A stretch of 40,440 bases of DNA from Sideroxyarcus sp045866275 (GCA_045866275.1 BAAFRX010000020.1:1-40440); one strand, 5' to 3'; shown: positions 7,309 to 16,819, numbered from the stretch's first letter. A program made the numbers and translations. Notes: generated by a model from the letters alone, not told the origin.

Positions 7309-8415
7309 ATGAAATCCATCAACCGATTCGTCCTGGCGCTGGTGCTGGGCTTGCTGGCCGCCGGTGCAGACGCCGAACGCATCAAGGACCTGGCCAGCGT
7401 GCAGGGCGTGCGCGAAAACCAGTTGATCGGTTACGGGCTGGTGGTGGGACTGGACGGCAGCGGCGACCAGACCACGCAGACCCCGTTCACCGTGCAGAGC
7501 ATCGTGACCCTGCTGGCGCAGATGGGCGTGACGCTGCCCCCCGGTACCAGCCTGCAACTGAAGAATGTCGCGGCGGTCACCGTGACGGCGTCCCTTCCGC
7601 CCTTTTCGCGTCCGGGGCAGACCATCGACATCACCGTTTCCTCGATCGGCAATGCCAAGAGTTTACGCGGCGGCACGCTGCTGATGACCCCGTTGAAAGG
7701 CGCGGACGGGCAGGTGTATGCGATGGCGCAGGGCAGCCTGCTGGTGAGCGGCGCGGGCGCGGCGGCGGGCGGCAGCAAGACCGTGATCAACCATTTGGAC
7801 GTGGGGCGCATCCCGGGCGGAGCGACCGTGGAGCGCGCGGTGCCGACCGCACTGGGACAGGGCGACTCCATCTTTCTGCAACTCAACACCGCCGACTTCA
7901 CCACGGCGGCGCGCATGGCCGATGCCATCAACCGCGAATTCTTCCCCGCACAGAACATCGCCAGCGCGGTTGATGCGCGCACCGTGCGGGTCGCAGCCCC
8001 CCAGGACAACGAGCGCGTACAGTTTCTCTCACGCATCGAAAATCTGACGCTCGATGCGGCGGCGGGCGGGGCGAAAGTCATCATCAATGCGCGCACCGGC
8101 TCGGTGGTGATGAACCAGAACGTGATGCTGGCCGATTGTGCGGTGGCGCACGGCAATCTGAGCGTGGTGATCAGCGCCGAAAATGCGGTCAGCCAGCCCA
8201 ATCCGCTGGCCGGTGGCGAGACGGCGGCAGTGAGCAATGCCAGCATCGAGATCAAGGCCGCGCCCGGCAATCTGCTGCATCTGAAGCGCGGCGTATCGCT
8301 GGGCGAAGTGGTCCAGTCGCTGAACGCCATCGGCGCCACCCCGCAGGACCTGCTGGCCATCTTGCAGGCGATGCAGGCCGCCGGTGCGTTGCGCGCCGAG
8401 CTGGAAATCATTTAG
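7309..8415 (+). CDS. flgI: Flagellar P-ring protein FlgI
   Basis: FlgI forms the periplasmic P-ring in the peptidoglycan layer. The 368-residue precursor has a cleavable signal peptide (LALVLGLLAAGADA), followed at once by the hallmark ERIKDLASVQGVRENQLIGY and GLVVGLDGSGDQT. Further conserved blocks are NVAAVTVTASLPPF, RPGQTIDITVSSIGNA, SLRGGTLLMTPLKGADGQVY and, near the end, LLHLKRGVSLGEVVQSLNAIG. Its assembly depends on the FlgA chaperone encoded upstream. Confidence 0.97.
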   Translation: MKSINRFVLALVLGLLAAGADAERIKDLASVQGVRENQLIGYGLVVGLDGSGDQTTQTPFTVQSIVTLLAQMGVTLPPGTSLQLKNVAAVTVTASLPPFSRPGQTIDITVSSIGNAKSLRGGTLLMTPLKGADGQVYAMAQGSLLVSGAGAAAGGSKTVINHLDVGRIPGGATVERAVPTALGQGDSIFLQLNTADFTTAARMADAINREFFPAQNIASAVDARTVRVAAPQDNERVQFLSRIENLTLDAAAGGAKVIINARTGSVVMNQNVMLADCAVAHGNLSVVISAENAVSQPNPLAGGETAAVSNASIEIKAAPGNLLHLKRGVSLGEVVQSLNAIGATPQDLLAILQAMQAAGALRAELEII

Positions 8416-8424
8416 GCGCGCGCG

Positions 8425-9228
8425 ATGTTGCCGGCGTCCCCTTCAATCAACACGCTTGCCGCCGATAGCCAGGCGCTGGACAAGCTGCGCTACCAGGCAA
8501 AACAGGCTCCCGACCAGGCGCTCAAGTCGGTGGCGCAACAGTTCGAGACGGTGTTCCTCGACATGATGCTGAAAAGCATGCGCGCGGCGACCCCGCAGGA
8601 AGGCCTGTTCGATAGCGAGCAGACCCGGATGTTCACCGGCATGCTCGACCAGCAACTGGCGCAGGAAATGTCAAAACGCGGGGTCGGGCTGGCCGACCTG
8701 ATGGTGCGCCAGCTCGGTCCGCAGGCAACGCCCGCTGTCCCACACGGCGCCAGCGCCACCCCCTATAGCGATGAGCGCCAGTCCTTCGTGAACCGGATGT
8801 TGCCGCATGCCGAGCAAGCCAGCCGCACGACCGGCATTCCGGCGCAACTGCTGCTGGGGCAGGCGGCCCTGGAGAGCGGCTGGGGCAAACACGAAATCAG
8901 ACAAGCGGACGGCAGCAACAGCTACAACCTGTTCGGGATCAAGGCGGACCTGGACTGGCACGGCAAAGTGGCGGAAGTGACCACCACCGAGTACCGCGAC
9001 GGGATTGCGTCCAGGCAGGTGGAACGTTTCCGCGCCTACGCTTCCTATGCCGAAGCGTTCGCGGATCATGCCCGCCTGCTCGGCGACAATCCGCGCTACG
9101 CCGGGGTACAGGCGCAGCAGGATGCGGCAGGATTTGCACAGGCCCTGCAACAGGCGGGCTATGCCACCGACCCGCGCTATGCGGACAAACTGGTCAAGGT
9201 CATCGGCAGTATCAACACAAAGGCCTAA
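8425..9228 (+). CDS. flgJ: Flagellar rod cap and peptidoglycan hydrolase FlgJ
   Basis: A two-domain 267-residue protein. Residues about 25-100 are the rod-cap domain (AVAQQFETVFLDMMLKSMR-like stretch with LFDSEQTRMFTGMLDQQLA). Residues about 118-265 are a GH73-type glucosaminidase domain with LLLGQAALESGWG, in which Glu150 is the expected catalytic acid, and NSYNLFGIKAD. It opens a hole in the murein for the growing rod while capping rod assembly. Its stop codon TAA is shared with the -35 element of the flgKL sigma-28 promoter. The dual-domain form is typical of beta- and gammaproteobacteria. Confidence 0.96.
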   Translation: MLPASPSINTLAADSQALDKLRYQAKQAPDQALKSVAQQFETVFLDMMLKSMRAATPQEGLFDSEQTRMFTGMLDQQLAQEMSKRGVGLADLMVRQLGPQATPAVPHGASATPYSDERQSFVNRMLPHAEQASRTTGIPAQLLLGQAALESGWGKHEIRQADGSNSYNLFGIKADLDWHGKVAEVTTTEYRDGIASRQVERFRAYASYAEAFADHARLLGDNPRYAGVQAQQDAAGFAQALQQAGYATDPRYADKLVKVIGSINTKA

Positions 9229-9252
9229 AGATTTTTTGCGACGTGCCGATAA
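9226..9252 (+). promoter_or_regulatory. Sigma-28 (FliA) promoter of flgKL
   Basis: TAAAGATT, 11 bases, GCCGATAA: seven of eight -35 positions and all eight -10 positions match the E. coli sigma-28 consensus, at exact spacing. The first three bases are the flgJ stop codon. It lies 30 bases upstream of flgK and lets hook-filament junction proteins be boosted after hook completion, independent of the upstream operon. Confidence 0.9.
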
Positions 9253-9281
9253 GCTCACCGAAGGGTTGCCAGGAGCAGTAA

Positions 9282-11216
9282 ATGGGTTCAGGAATCTATG
9301 GAATCGGGGTCAGCGCGCTGAAGGTCGCCCAGGCGGGCATCAGCGTGACCACACACAACATCGCGAATGCCAATACGCCGGGCTATTCGCGCCAGGAGAT
9401 ATTGCAGGCGGCCGCGCTGCCCCAAAACACCGGCGCCGGATTTTTCGGGCAGGGTGCCGATGTGGTGGCGGTAAAACGGATTTACAGCGAGTTCCTCGGC
9501 GCGCAACTGACGGAGGCGCAGACGCGTTCCAGCAACTTGAGCACGCAGTTCGATCTGGCGACACAGATCAGCAACCTGCTGGGGGATGCCAACGGCGGTT
9601 TGAGCACGTCCCTGCAGGATTTCTTCGGTGCCGCCAATAGCGTTGCCGATGCGCCTGAATCGATCGCGGCGCGGCAGACCCTGCTGGGCAGCGGCCAGTC
9701 TTTGAGCAATCGTCTGCAAACCCTGGATGCGCGCCTGACCGAGATTCGCGACGGGCTCAACGGCCAGATCGGCAACAGCGTCACCCTGATCAACAGTTAC
9801 GCAAAACAGATCGCGGTGCTGAACGACACCATCGTGCAAGCCCAGGCACAGAGCGGCCAGCGCCAGGCCCCGAACGACCTGCTTGACCAGCGCGACCAGT
9901 TGATCAACCAGTTGAGCCAGGAAATTCGCGTGACCTCGATCAAGCAACCGGACGGCTCGATGGATGTCTTCATCGGCAGCGGTCAGTCGCTGGTGATCGG
10001 CACGCAGACCTCTGCCCTGCAAGCGGCCGCTTCACCGACCGACCAGACGGCGCTCGAAGTGGTCTATGTCAACAACAAGGGCGTGATCCGCATCCAGCAA
10101 AGCGCGTTGCAGGGCGGCCATCTGGGGGGATTTCTCGCTTTCCGCGACGGAGTGCTCGACCCGGCACAGAACGCGCTGGGTCGAATCGCCATCGGCATCG
10201 CCGACACGTTCAACCAGCAACATCAGCAGGGCATCGACCTCAACGGAACGCTGGGTGGCACGTTCTTCAATGCCGGTTCGCCACAGGTTGCGGCTGCCTC
10301 CGGCAATGTGGGCAATGCCACGCTGAACGCCGTCATCAGCGATAGTGGCGCACTCACGGGCTACGACTACGACTTGCGTTTCGACGGGGCCAATTACACG
10401 TTATTCAACACGTCAACCAACGCCGCCGTGCAATCTTTCACTCCGGCCCAGCTCGCCACCCCGCAGGGGGTGAACGGAACGGGCCTCACGCTGCAATTGG
10501 CCGCCGGTTCAGTGGCCGATGTCGCGGGCGATTCCTACCGTATCCGTCCCACCGCCACCGGCGCGCGCGATTTCACCCTGGCCGTGGCCGATCCCGCGCG
10601 GATTGCGGCGGCCAATCCGGTGCGCGGCAACGCGGCGCTGGCCAACCTGGGAAATGCGACCATCGCCCAGCCCGTCGTCAGCGGCGGCCTGCCGCTGGAT
10701 GCCAACCTGCAGCAGCCGATCACCCTTACTTTTGACAACCCGCCGACGACCTACACGGTCAGCGGCACGGGGGCACCGGTCGGTGCACAGCCCTACACCG
10801 ATGGCGCCACTTTCACGATCAACGGCTGGAGCACACGGATTTCCGGCACGCCGGTCGCGGGCGACACGTTCACCGTTTCGGCCAACAGCAATGCCTCGAC
10901 CGACGGCGGCAACATGCTCAAGCTGGCGCAACTGCAAACGGCCAACACGCTGGCCAATGGCACCACCAGTTATCAGGGCGCTTATGGCCAGCTGATCGCG
11001 CAGGTCGGCAGCCAGACCCGCGAGCTCGACGTGACCAGTCAGGCGCAGGCCAGCATGCTGGCGCAGATCACCCGGGCGCAGCAGTCCGAATCCGGAGTCA
11101 ACCTGGACGAGGAAGCCGCCAATCTATTGAAGTACCAGCAGGCTTATCAGGCGGCGGCGAAGGCGATGGCGATTTCCCAAGCCATGTTCGACTCGCTGCT
11201 GCAATTGGGAGGTTGA
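9282..11216 (+). CDS. flgK: Flagellar hook-filament junction protein FlgK
   Basis: FlgK (HAP1) is the first of the two junction proteins between hook and filament. The 644-residue product opens with IYGIGVSALKVAQAGISVTT and HNIANANTPGYSRQEIL (conserved D0 motif) and contains NDLLDQRDQLINQLSQEI (FlgK signature near residues 197-214). It closes with SESGVNLDEEAANLLKYQQ and AYQAAAKAMAISQAMFDSLL. The ATG follows a CAGGAG site. It is longer than the E. coli protein (about 550 residues), with the extra length in the middle D2/D3 part. It is chaperoned by FlgN. Confidence 0.96.
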   Translation: MGSGIYGIGVSALKVAQAGISVTTHNIANANTPGYSRQEILQAAALPQNTGAGFFGQGADVVAVKRIYSEFLGAQLTEAQTRSSNLSTQFDLATQISNLLGDANGGLSTSLQDFFGAANSVADAPESIAARQTLLGSGQSLSNRLQTLDARLTEIRDGLNGQIGNSVTLINSYAKQIAVLNDTIVQAQAQSGQRQAPNDLLDQRDQLINQLSQEIRVTSIKQPDGSMDVFIGSGQSLVIGTQTSALQAAASPTDQTALEVVYVNNKGVIRIQQSALQGGHLGGFLAFRDGVLDPAQNALGRIAIGIADTFNQQHQQGIDLNGTLGGTFFNAGSPQVAAASGNVGNATLNAVISDSGALTGYDYDLRFDGANYTLFNTSTNAAVQSFTPAQLATPQGVNGTGLTLQLAAGSVADVAGDSYRIRPTATGARDFTLAVADPARIAAANPVRGNAALANLGNATIAQPVVSGGLPLDANLQQPITLTFDNPPTTYTVSGTGAPVGAQPYTDGATFTINGWSTRISGTPVAGDTFTVSANSNASTDGGNMLKLAQLQTANTLANGTTSYQGAYGQLIAQVGSQTRELDVTSQAQASMLAQITRAQQSESGVNLDEEAANLLKYQQAYQAAAKAMAISQAMFDSLLQLGG

Positions 11217-11221
11217 CCATC

Positions 11222-12445
11222 ATGCGCATCAGCACTTCTACCCTGTTCAGCGAGGGCGTGACCAGCATGAACCAGCTGCAGGTCAACCTGGCCAAGACAC
11301 AAACGCAGATTTCCACCGGACGCCGGATCGTCAATCCGGCCGATGATCCGGCTGCGGCGGCGCGGGCGGTGGAGTTGAATCAGGCGGATGCGGCCAATAC
11401 CCAGTTGGCGGCCAACCGCACCGCGGCGACCAATACCCTGGCGCTGGGCGAAAGCATTCTCGGCAGCGTGACCACACTGTTGCAGGATGCGAAAACGCTG
11501 GCGGTGCAGGCGGGCAATGCGACCCTAAACCCGGGCGATTTGCGCAGTATCGCCAGCGATTTGAGCGGCAGGCTGCAGGAGTTGATCGGCCTGGCGAACA
11601 GCACCGACGGCGCGGGGAATTTCCTGTTCTCGGGTGCCCAGGGCCGGGTACAGCCCTTCGTCGAGGCCGGGGGAAGCGTGAGCTATCAGGGGGATGAGGT
11701 GCAGCGCCTGATTCAGGCCGCCCCTTCGCGCCAGATTGCCAGCACCGATAACGGCGCGGATATTTTCATGCGTATCAAGAACGGCAACGGCACGTTTCAG
11801 ACATCGCCGAATCCTGCCAACGCCGGCAGCGGCATCATCAGCCAGGGCCGCGTGCTGGATGCAACCCAGTACACGGCCAATCGCTACCAGGTGACGTTCA
11901 ATGTCGCGGCTGGGGTGACGACATATGATGTGGCCGATGTGAGCGGCGGCGCGCCGGTGGCGGTATTGAGCGGCCAGCCCTACGCCAGCGGGCAGGCCAT
12001 CACGTTCAACGGCATCCAGTTCGAGGTTCAGGGTGCGCCGGCAAACGGAGACACCTTCGACATCAATCCCAGCAGCAACCAGAGCATGTTCGCCACCTTG
12101 TCCAGTCTGATCGGTTCGCTCAATGCCGCCCCCGCCGCCGGCGATGCGGTGGCGACCGCCGTCTTCCAGCAAGGATTGCAGCAAAGTCTCGGCGCGCTCG
12201 ACCAGGATCTGAACAAGGTCTTGAGTGTGCGGGCGACGATGGGCGGGCGTTTGCGCGAACTGGATGCCCTGCAAAGCACCGGCGAAGACCTGGGCCTGCA
12301 GTACAAGCAGACCCTGTCCAGGATTCAGGACACCGACTACCTGCAAGCCATCAGCCAGCTCAACCAGCAACAGCTCAACCTGCAGGCGGCGCAACAATCC
12401 TTCGCCAAGATTTCGCAGCTGTCGCTGTTCGACTTCCTGCGTTGA
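11222..12445 (+). CDS. flgL: Flagellar hook-filament junction protein FlgL
   Basis: FlgL (HAP3) joins FlgK to the filament. The 407-residue product starts MRISTSTLFSEGVTSMNQLQ, with the flagellin-like TQISTGRRIVNPADDPAAAA (residues about 27-46), and ends with the terminal helices including DTDYLQAISQLNQQQLNLQA. I use the ATG at 11222 rather than an in-frame TTG overlapping the flgK stop, because GGGAGG lies eight bases before the ATG. It is the last flagellar gene on this strand; filament genes are not in the window. Confidence 0.95.
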   Translation: MRISTSTLFSEGVTSMNQLQVNLAKTQTQISTGRRIVNPADDPAAAARAVELNQADAANTQLAANRTAATNTLALGESILGSVTTLLQDAKTLAVQAGNATLNPGDLRSIASDLSGRLQELIGLANSTDGAGNFLFSGAQGRVQPFVEAGGSVSYQGDEVQRLIQAAPSRQIASTDNGADIFMRIKNGNGTFQTSPNPANAGSGIISQGRVLDATQYTANRYQVTFNVAAGVTTYDVADVSGGAPVAVLSGQPYASGQAITFNGIQFEVQGAPANGDTFDINPSSNQSMFATLSSLIGSLNAAPAAGDAVATAVFQQGLQQSLGALDQDLNKVLSVRATMGGRLRELDALQSTGEDLGLQYKQTLSRIQDTDYLQAISQLNQQQLNLQAAQQSFAKISQLSLFDFLR

Positions 12446-12478
12446 GCAAACCTGTTCGGTAACGCCATGCCGCCGGCA

Positions 12479-12505
12479 ACGATGCACAATCGCTTCGCGC
12501 ATCGT
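12479..12505. terminator. Possible hairpin between flgL and mfd
   Basis: ACGATGC and GCATCGT are perfect 7-bp arms around a 13-base loop, in the 109-base gap between the convergent flgL and mfd genes. There is no T-run on either side, so this is only a weak terminator candidate. Nothing else was recognised in the gap. Confidence 0.3.
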
Positions 12506-12554
12506 GGGGATTAAACCAACTGGATTTCCGCCTGCGCAAAAGTGATGGCAAGGG

Positions 12555-15500
12555 CTACTGCAATTCCCCGAAGAAATTTCTGATCGCCAGCACCCGCTGG
12601 TGCAGGTCGCCATACTTCAATTCGATGCGCAACTTGTCCTGTCCCGCCATCTTGATGTGCCGTTTGCTCTGGATCATCGTGATGATCTTCATCGGGTCGA
12701 TGGGCGGTTCGGGGACGAACTGGATCACGATGGAATCAGCGGAGGCATCCACTTTGCTGATGCCGAGCGGCTTGGCGAGGATGCGCAGGCGGTGGCTGGC
12801 GAGCAGGGTCTGGGCGGGTTCGGGCAGCAGGCCGAAGCGGTCGATGAGTTCCCGCTGCATGTCGTCCATCTCTCCCTGGGTGTCGCAACTCGCCAGACGT
12901 TTGTAGATAACGAGACGCTGGTGGATGTCGCCGCAGTAGTCGGCAGGCAACAATGCGGGCGTGTGCAGGTTGATCTCGGTGGTGACGCCCAGCGGATGCG
13001 CCATGTCCGGCTCTTTGCCTTGCTTGAGTGATTTGATCGCGGCGTTGAGCATGTCGTTGTACAGGCTGAAACCGATCTCCTGCATCTCTCCGCTCTGCGA
13101 CTCGCCCAGCACTTCGCCCGCGCCGCGGATTTCCAGGTCGTGCATGGCGAGATAGAAACCGCTGCCGAGTTGTTCCATCGCCTGGATCGCTTCGAGGCGT
13201 TTCTTCGCCTGACTGGTCAAGCCTTCCAGGCTGTCCACCAGCAGATAGGCATAGGCCTGGTGGTGCGAGCGGCCGACACGGCCGCGCAACTGGTGCAACT
13301 GCGCCAGGCCGAAGCGGTCGGCGCGGTTCATGATGATGGTGTTGGCGGTCGGCACGTCGATGCCTGTTTCAATAATCGTGGAGCACAGCAGTACATTGAA
13401 GCGCTGGTGGTGGAAGTCGCGCATCACTGCCTCCAGTTCGCGCTCGCCCATCTGGCCGTGCGCCACGCGGATGCGCGCCTCGGGCAGCAGGGTCTCCAGC
13501 TTCTCCAGCATGTTGGGCATGGTGTCCACTTCGTTGTGCAGGAAATAGACCTGGCCGCCGCGCTTGAGCTCGCGCAGCACGGCTTCGCGGATCACGCCCG
13601 CGCTGTAGTTGCTGACGAAGGTCTTGATGGACAGGCGGCGCTGCGGCGCGGTGGCGATCACCGAGAAATCGCGCAGGCCTTCCAGCGACATCGCCAGTGT
13701 GCGCGGGATGGGCGTTGCGGTTAAAGTCAAAACATCCACTTCTGCTCTTAAAGCCTTGAGCCGTTCCTTCTGTTGCACGCCGAAGCGATGTTCCTCGTCG
13801 AGGATGACCAGTCCCAGATTGTGAAATTTGACATCCTTCTGGATCAGCTTGTGCGTGCCGATGACGATGTCCAGTCTGCCGTCCGCCAGGTCTTTCAGCG
13901 CCTGCGTGGTCTCCTTCGCGGAGCGGAAGCGCGACAGTTCGGCCAGCTTGATGGGGAAGTCGGCGAAGCGCGTGGAGAAGTTCTGGAAGTGCTGCTCGAC
14001 CAGCAGCGTGGTCGGAGCCAGCACCGCCACCTGCTTGCCGTCCATTACCGCGACGAAGGCCGCGCGCAGCGCCACCTCGGTCTTGCCGAAGCCCACGTCG
14101 CCGCAGATCAGCCGGTCCATCGGCTTGCCGGATTGCAGGTCGAGGATGACGGCTTCGATGGCGGCGGCCTGGTCGGCGGTCTCCTCGAAACCGAACCCGG
14201 CAGCAAAGGCTTCGTAGTCGTGGTAGTTGAACTTGAACGCATGGCCTTTGCGCAACGCGCGCTGGGCGTAGAGGTTGAGCAGCTCGGCGGCGGTGTCGCG
14301 CACCTGTTGCATGGCGCGGCGTTTGGCCTTGTCCCACGCGCCGCTACCCAGCTTGTGCAGGGGGGCTGCCTCGGGTGCGCCGCCGCTGTAGCGGCTGATG
14401 ACATGCAGTTGCGCCACCGGCACATACAGTTTGGCTTCGTCGGCGTATTCCAGCAGCAGGAACTCGTTCTCGCCGTCGCCCATGTCCAGATCGACCAGTC
14501 CGCGGTAGCGTGCGATGCCGTGCTGTTCATGCACCACCGGGTCGCCCGGCTTGAGCTCGGACAGGTCGCGCAGCATGCCTTCGACGTTGCTCTTCTTCGC
14601 CGTGCGCGAGATGCGCGCGCGCGATGGCGTGGCATAGAGTTCGCTTTCTGTCACCAGCGCGATGTTTTCATCCGTGAGCACGAAGCCATTGCCGACGGTC
14701 GCAACGCCGAGCATGAACTTCTCTTTGCCGGCGAGGAAGGTTGCATAGTCTTCGCACACCACCGGCTCCAGTCCGTATTCCAGCAGATAGCCGGACATGA
14801 TCTCGCGGCGGCCCAGGCTGTCGGCCAGCAACAGCACGCGTCCGTTGTAGTCGCGCAGGAAGTCGGCGAACTTCTGCGTGGGGATCTCGGCGCGGCGATC
14901 GACGGCGATGTCGGGCAGGGCGGCGGTAGGGCAGGGGGTCAGCGAGGCACTGCGCTCGTCTGCGGCGATGTCGATGCGCCCGAATTCTTTCGCCCGGACG
15001 AAGAACTGTTCTCCAGCCATGAACAGTTCACCGGGTTCCAGCAAGGGATGCTGCGGGTCGCCGCGCAGCAGCTTGTAGCGCGAGGCGGCATCCTGCGCGA
15101 ACTGCCGGATGGCGCCATCCACGTCATGGTGCAGGCACACGGTGGCGTTGGCGGGCAGGTAGTCGAACAGGGTCGCGGTCTGCTCGAAGAACAGCGGCAG
15201 GTAGTACTCGATGCCGGCCGGGGCGATACCTTTGCTCACATCCTTGTAGATGCGCGATCTGGACGGGTCGCCTTCGAAGCGTTCGCGGAAGCGCTGGCGG
15301 AAGGTGGCTTGGCCTTTCTCGTCCATGGGGAATTCGCGCGCGGGCAGCAGGCGGATCTCCGGCACCGGGTACAGCGTGCGCTGGGTGTCCACATCAAAGG
15401 TGGCGATGGTCTCGATCTCGTCATCGAACAGGTCGATGCGGAACGGCAGCGCGCTGCCCATGGGGAACAAATCGATCAGACCGCCGCGCACGCAGTACTC

Positions 15501-15959
15501 GCCGGGCGTCAGCACCTGCTGCACATGGGTGTAACCGGCCAGCGTCATCTGCTGGCGGAAGGCGTCGAGTGCCAGCGCCTCGCCTTTCTTCAGGAAGAAG
15601 GTGTAGGCCGCCATGTAGCTCACCGGCGGCAGTGGATACAGCGCCGTGGTGATGGGCACGATGACGATGTCGAAGGCCTGGGTGCGGATATGATGCAGGG
15701 TCGCCAGCCGCTCCGAGATCAAATCCTGGTGCGGCGAGAAATGGTCGTAGGGCAGCGTTTCCCAGTCCGGCAAAAGATGCACGCGCAATGCCGGAGCGAA
15801 GAAGGGGATCTCTTCCACCAGCCGCTGCGCTTCCAGCGCATTGGCGGCGATGACGACCAGCGGCGCATGCTGCGGCGCATATTGCGCCAGGGCCAATGCA
15901 TCCGAGGAACCGGCCAGACGGGTGTAACGGGGGCGCGAATGTTTTGATGAAAAAAGCAT
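12555..15959 (-). CDS. mfd: Transcription-repair coupling factor Mfd
   Basis: Mfd dislodges RNA polymerase stalled at lesions and recruits UvrA. The 1134-residue product has, in order, a UvrB-like N-terminal region (LPDWETLPYDHFSPHQDLIS; YCVRGGLIDLFP), the RNA polymerase-interacting domain (LKPGDPVVHEQHGIARYRGL), the RecG-like motor with Walker A GDVGFGKTEVALRAA, the DEEH box (LVILDEEHRFGVQQKE), LTATPIPRTL, and GRVGRSHHQAYAYLL with the translocation motif downstream, then the C-terminal autoinhibitory domain. ATG at 15959 is preferred over an upstream TTG at 15977. It diverges from ispD; a TATAAT on the minus strand at 15986-15991 is a candidate -10. Confidence 0.97.
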   Translation of the reverse strand: MLFSSKHSRPRYTRLAGSSDALALAQYAPQHAPLVVIAANALEAQRLVEEIPFFAPALRVHLLPDWETLPYDHFSPHQDLISERLATLHHIRTQAFDIVIVPITTALYPLPPVSYMAAYTFFLKKGEALALDAFRQQMTLAGYTHVQQVLTPGEYCVRGGLIDLFPMGSALPFRIDLFDDEIETIATFDVDTQRTLYPVPEIRLLPAREFPMDEKGQATFRQRFRERFEGDPSRSRIYKDVSKGIAPAGIEYYLPLFFEQTATLFDYLPANATVCLHHDVDGAIRQFAQDAASRYKLLRGDPQHPLLEPGELFMAGEQFFVRAKEFGRIDIAADERSASLTPCPTAALPDIAVDRRAEIPTQKFADFLRDYNGRVLLLADSLGRREIMSGYLLEYGLEPVVCEDYATFLAGKEKFMLGVATVGNGFVLTDENIALVTESELYATPSRARISRTAKKSNVEGMLRDLSELKPGDPVVHEQHGIARYRGLVDLDMGDGENEFLLLEYADEAKLYVPVAQLHVISRYSGGAPEAAPLHKLGSGAWDKAKRRAMQQVRDTAAELLNLYAQRALRKGHAFKFNYHDYEAFAAGFGFEETADQAAAIEAVILDLQSGKPMDRLICGDVGFGKTEVALRAAFVAVMDGKQVAVLAPTTLLVEQHFQNFSTRFADFPIKLAELSRFRSAKETTQALKDLADGRLDIVIGTHKLIQKDVKFHNLGLVILDEEHRFGVQQKERLKALRAEVDVLTLTATPIPRTLAMSLEGLRDFSVIATAPQRRLSIKTFVSNYSAGVIREAVLRELKRGGQVYFLHNEVDTMPNMLEKLETLLPEARIRVAHGQMGERELEAVMRDFHHQRFNVLLCSTIIETGIDVPTANTIIMNRADRFGLAQLHQLRGRVGRSHHQAYAYLLVDSLEGLTSQAKKRLEAIQAMEQLGSGFYLAMHDLEIRGAGEVLGESQSGEMQEIGFSLYNDMLNAAIKSLKQGKEPDMAHPLGVTTEINLHTPALLPADYCGDIHQRLVIYKRLASCDTQGEMDDMQRELIDRFGLLPEPAQTLLASHRLRILAKPLGISKVDASADSIVIQFVPEPPIDPMKIITMIQSKRHIKMAGQDKLRIELKYGDLHQRVLAIRNFFGELQ

Positions 15960-15985
15960 GGAAACAGCCTGAAGCAAGGGCGCGC

Positions 15986-15991
15986 ATTATA
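15986..15991 (-). promoter_or_regulatory. Candidate -10 element of mfd
   Basis: On the minus strand a perfect TATAAT lies 27 bases ahead of the mfd ATG. No good -35 is seen at 16-18 bases, so the promoter call rests on the -10 alone. The 66-base gap between mfd and ispD must hold promoters for both genes; TACAAT at 16014-16019 is the matching weak candidate for ispD. Confidence 0.4.
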
Positions 15992-16025
15992 AGTCAGCCC
16001 AACGGCTTTCCTTTACAATAACGCC

Positions 16026-16706
16026 ATGTCCGAATTCCACGCTTTGGTCCCCGCCGCCGGCTTCGGCGCGCGCATGCGGAACGAACTGCCCAAGCAATAT
16101 CTGCCGCTGGCCGGCAAGCCGATGCTCGCCCATGCCCTCGAAACCCTGTGCGGCTGCGGCGAACTCGCGACCGTGTTCGTCGTTTTGTCGCCCGATGATG
16201 CGCAGTTCCGCACTTTCGACTGGGCGCGCTTCGGCGACAAGTTGCAGCCCCTGTTCTGCGGTGGCGCGACGCGCGCGCAGAGCGTGGCGAACGGACTGCT
16301 CGCCGCGGAACTGGAGGCGGACGACTGGGTGCTGGTGCACGATGCGGCGCGGCCTTGCCTCACCCAAGCGCACCTGACCCGACTGCTCGCCGAGTTGCGC
16401 GACGATCCCGTGGGCGGCATCCTCGCCGTGCCGGTGGCCGACACGCTCAAGCGTGCCGATGCGCAGCAGCGCATCGCCTGCACCGAGCCGCGCGAAGGCT
16501 TGTGGCAGGCGCAGACCCCGCAGATGTTCCGTGCCGGTGTGCTGATGCAGGCGCTGCAGCAATGCCGCGCGGTGACCGACGAGGCTTCCGCCGTCGAGGC
16601 GCTGGGCCTGCAGCCCAAACTGGTGGCGGGCGACAGCGGAAATTTCAAGGTGACGTATCCGCAGGACATCTTGCTGGCGGAGTTGTTGCTAAGTAATAAA
16701 AAATGA
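16026..16706 (+). CDS. ispD: 2-C-methyl-D-erythritol 4-phosphate cytidylyltransferase IspD
   Basis: IspD transfers CMP from CTP to methylerythritol phosphate in the non-mevalonate isoprenoid pathway. The 226-residue protein has the nucleotide-binding start LVPAAGFGARMRNELPKQYL, with the substrate-site VHDAARPCL (residues about 103-111) and the C-terminal TDEASAVEALG. Length is standard. The partner ispF lies 113 bases downstream; the gap is filled by a palindromic mobile repeat, so ispD and ispF remain in the same orientation but are no longer abutting as they often are. Confidence 0.96.
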   Translation: MSEFHALVPAAGFGARMRNELPKQYLPLAGKPMLAHALETLCGCGELATVFVVLSPDDAQFRTFDWARFGDKLQPLFCGGATRAQSVANGLLAAELEADDWVLVHDAARPCLTQAHLTRLLAELRDDPVGGILAVPVADTLKRADAQQRIACTEPREGLWQAQTPQMFRAGVLMQALQQCRAVTDEASAVEALGLQPKLVAGDSGNFKVTYPQDILLAELLLSNKK

Positions 16707-16709
16707 ACT

Positions 16710-16805
16710 GTCATTCCGGCGCGTTTATTAAAAATGCTTTCCGGTTTTGTCACGCGTCGCGGGGGCGTTATTTTATGACTGGATTCCGGCCTGCGCCGGA
16801 ATGAC
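16710..16805. repeat. Short palindromic mobile repeat (MITE-like)
   Basis: GTCATTCCGGCGC at 16710-16722 is the exact inverted copy of GCGCCGGAATGAC at 16793-16805, enclosing an AT-richer core with an internal inverted pair around ATGACTGGATTCCGG. The GTCATTCCGGC...GCCGGAATGAC form resembles the widespread non-coding repeat that yields SFRRRPES-like translations in many proteobacteria. It fills the ispD-ispF gap. No coding capacity; mobilisation in trans by a transposase is an inference. Confidence 0.8.
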
Positions 16806-16819
16806 GGGGGAGAGGTTTT

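Noticed and set aside
13773..15947. A 724-codon open frame on the plus strand opposite mfd.
   Set aside because: It is the antisense shadow of mfd in high-GC DNA: the mfd frame has all helicase motifs, while this one has no recognisable domain and no ribosome site.
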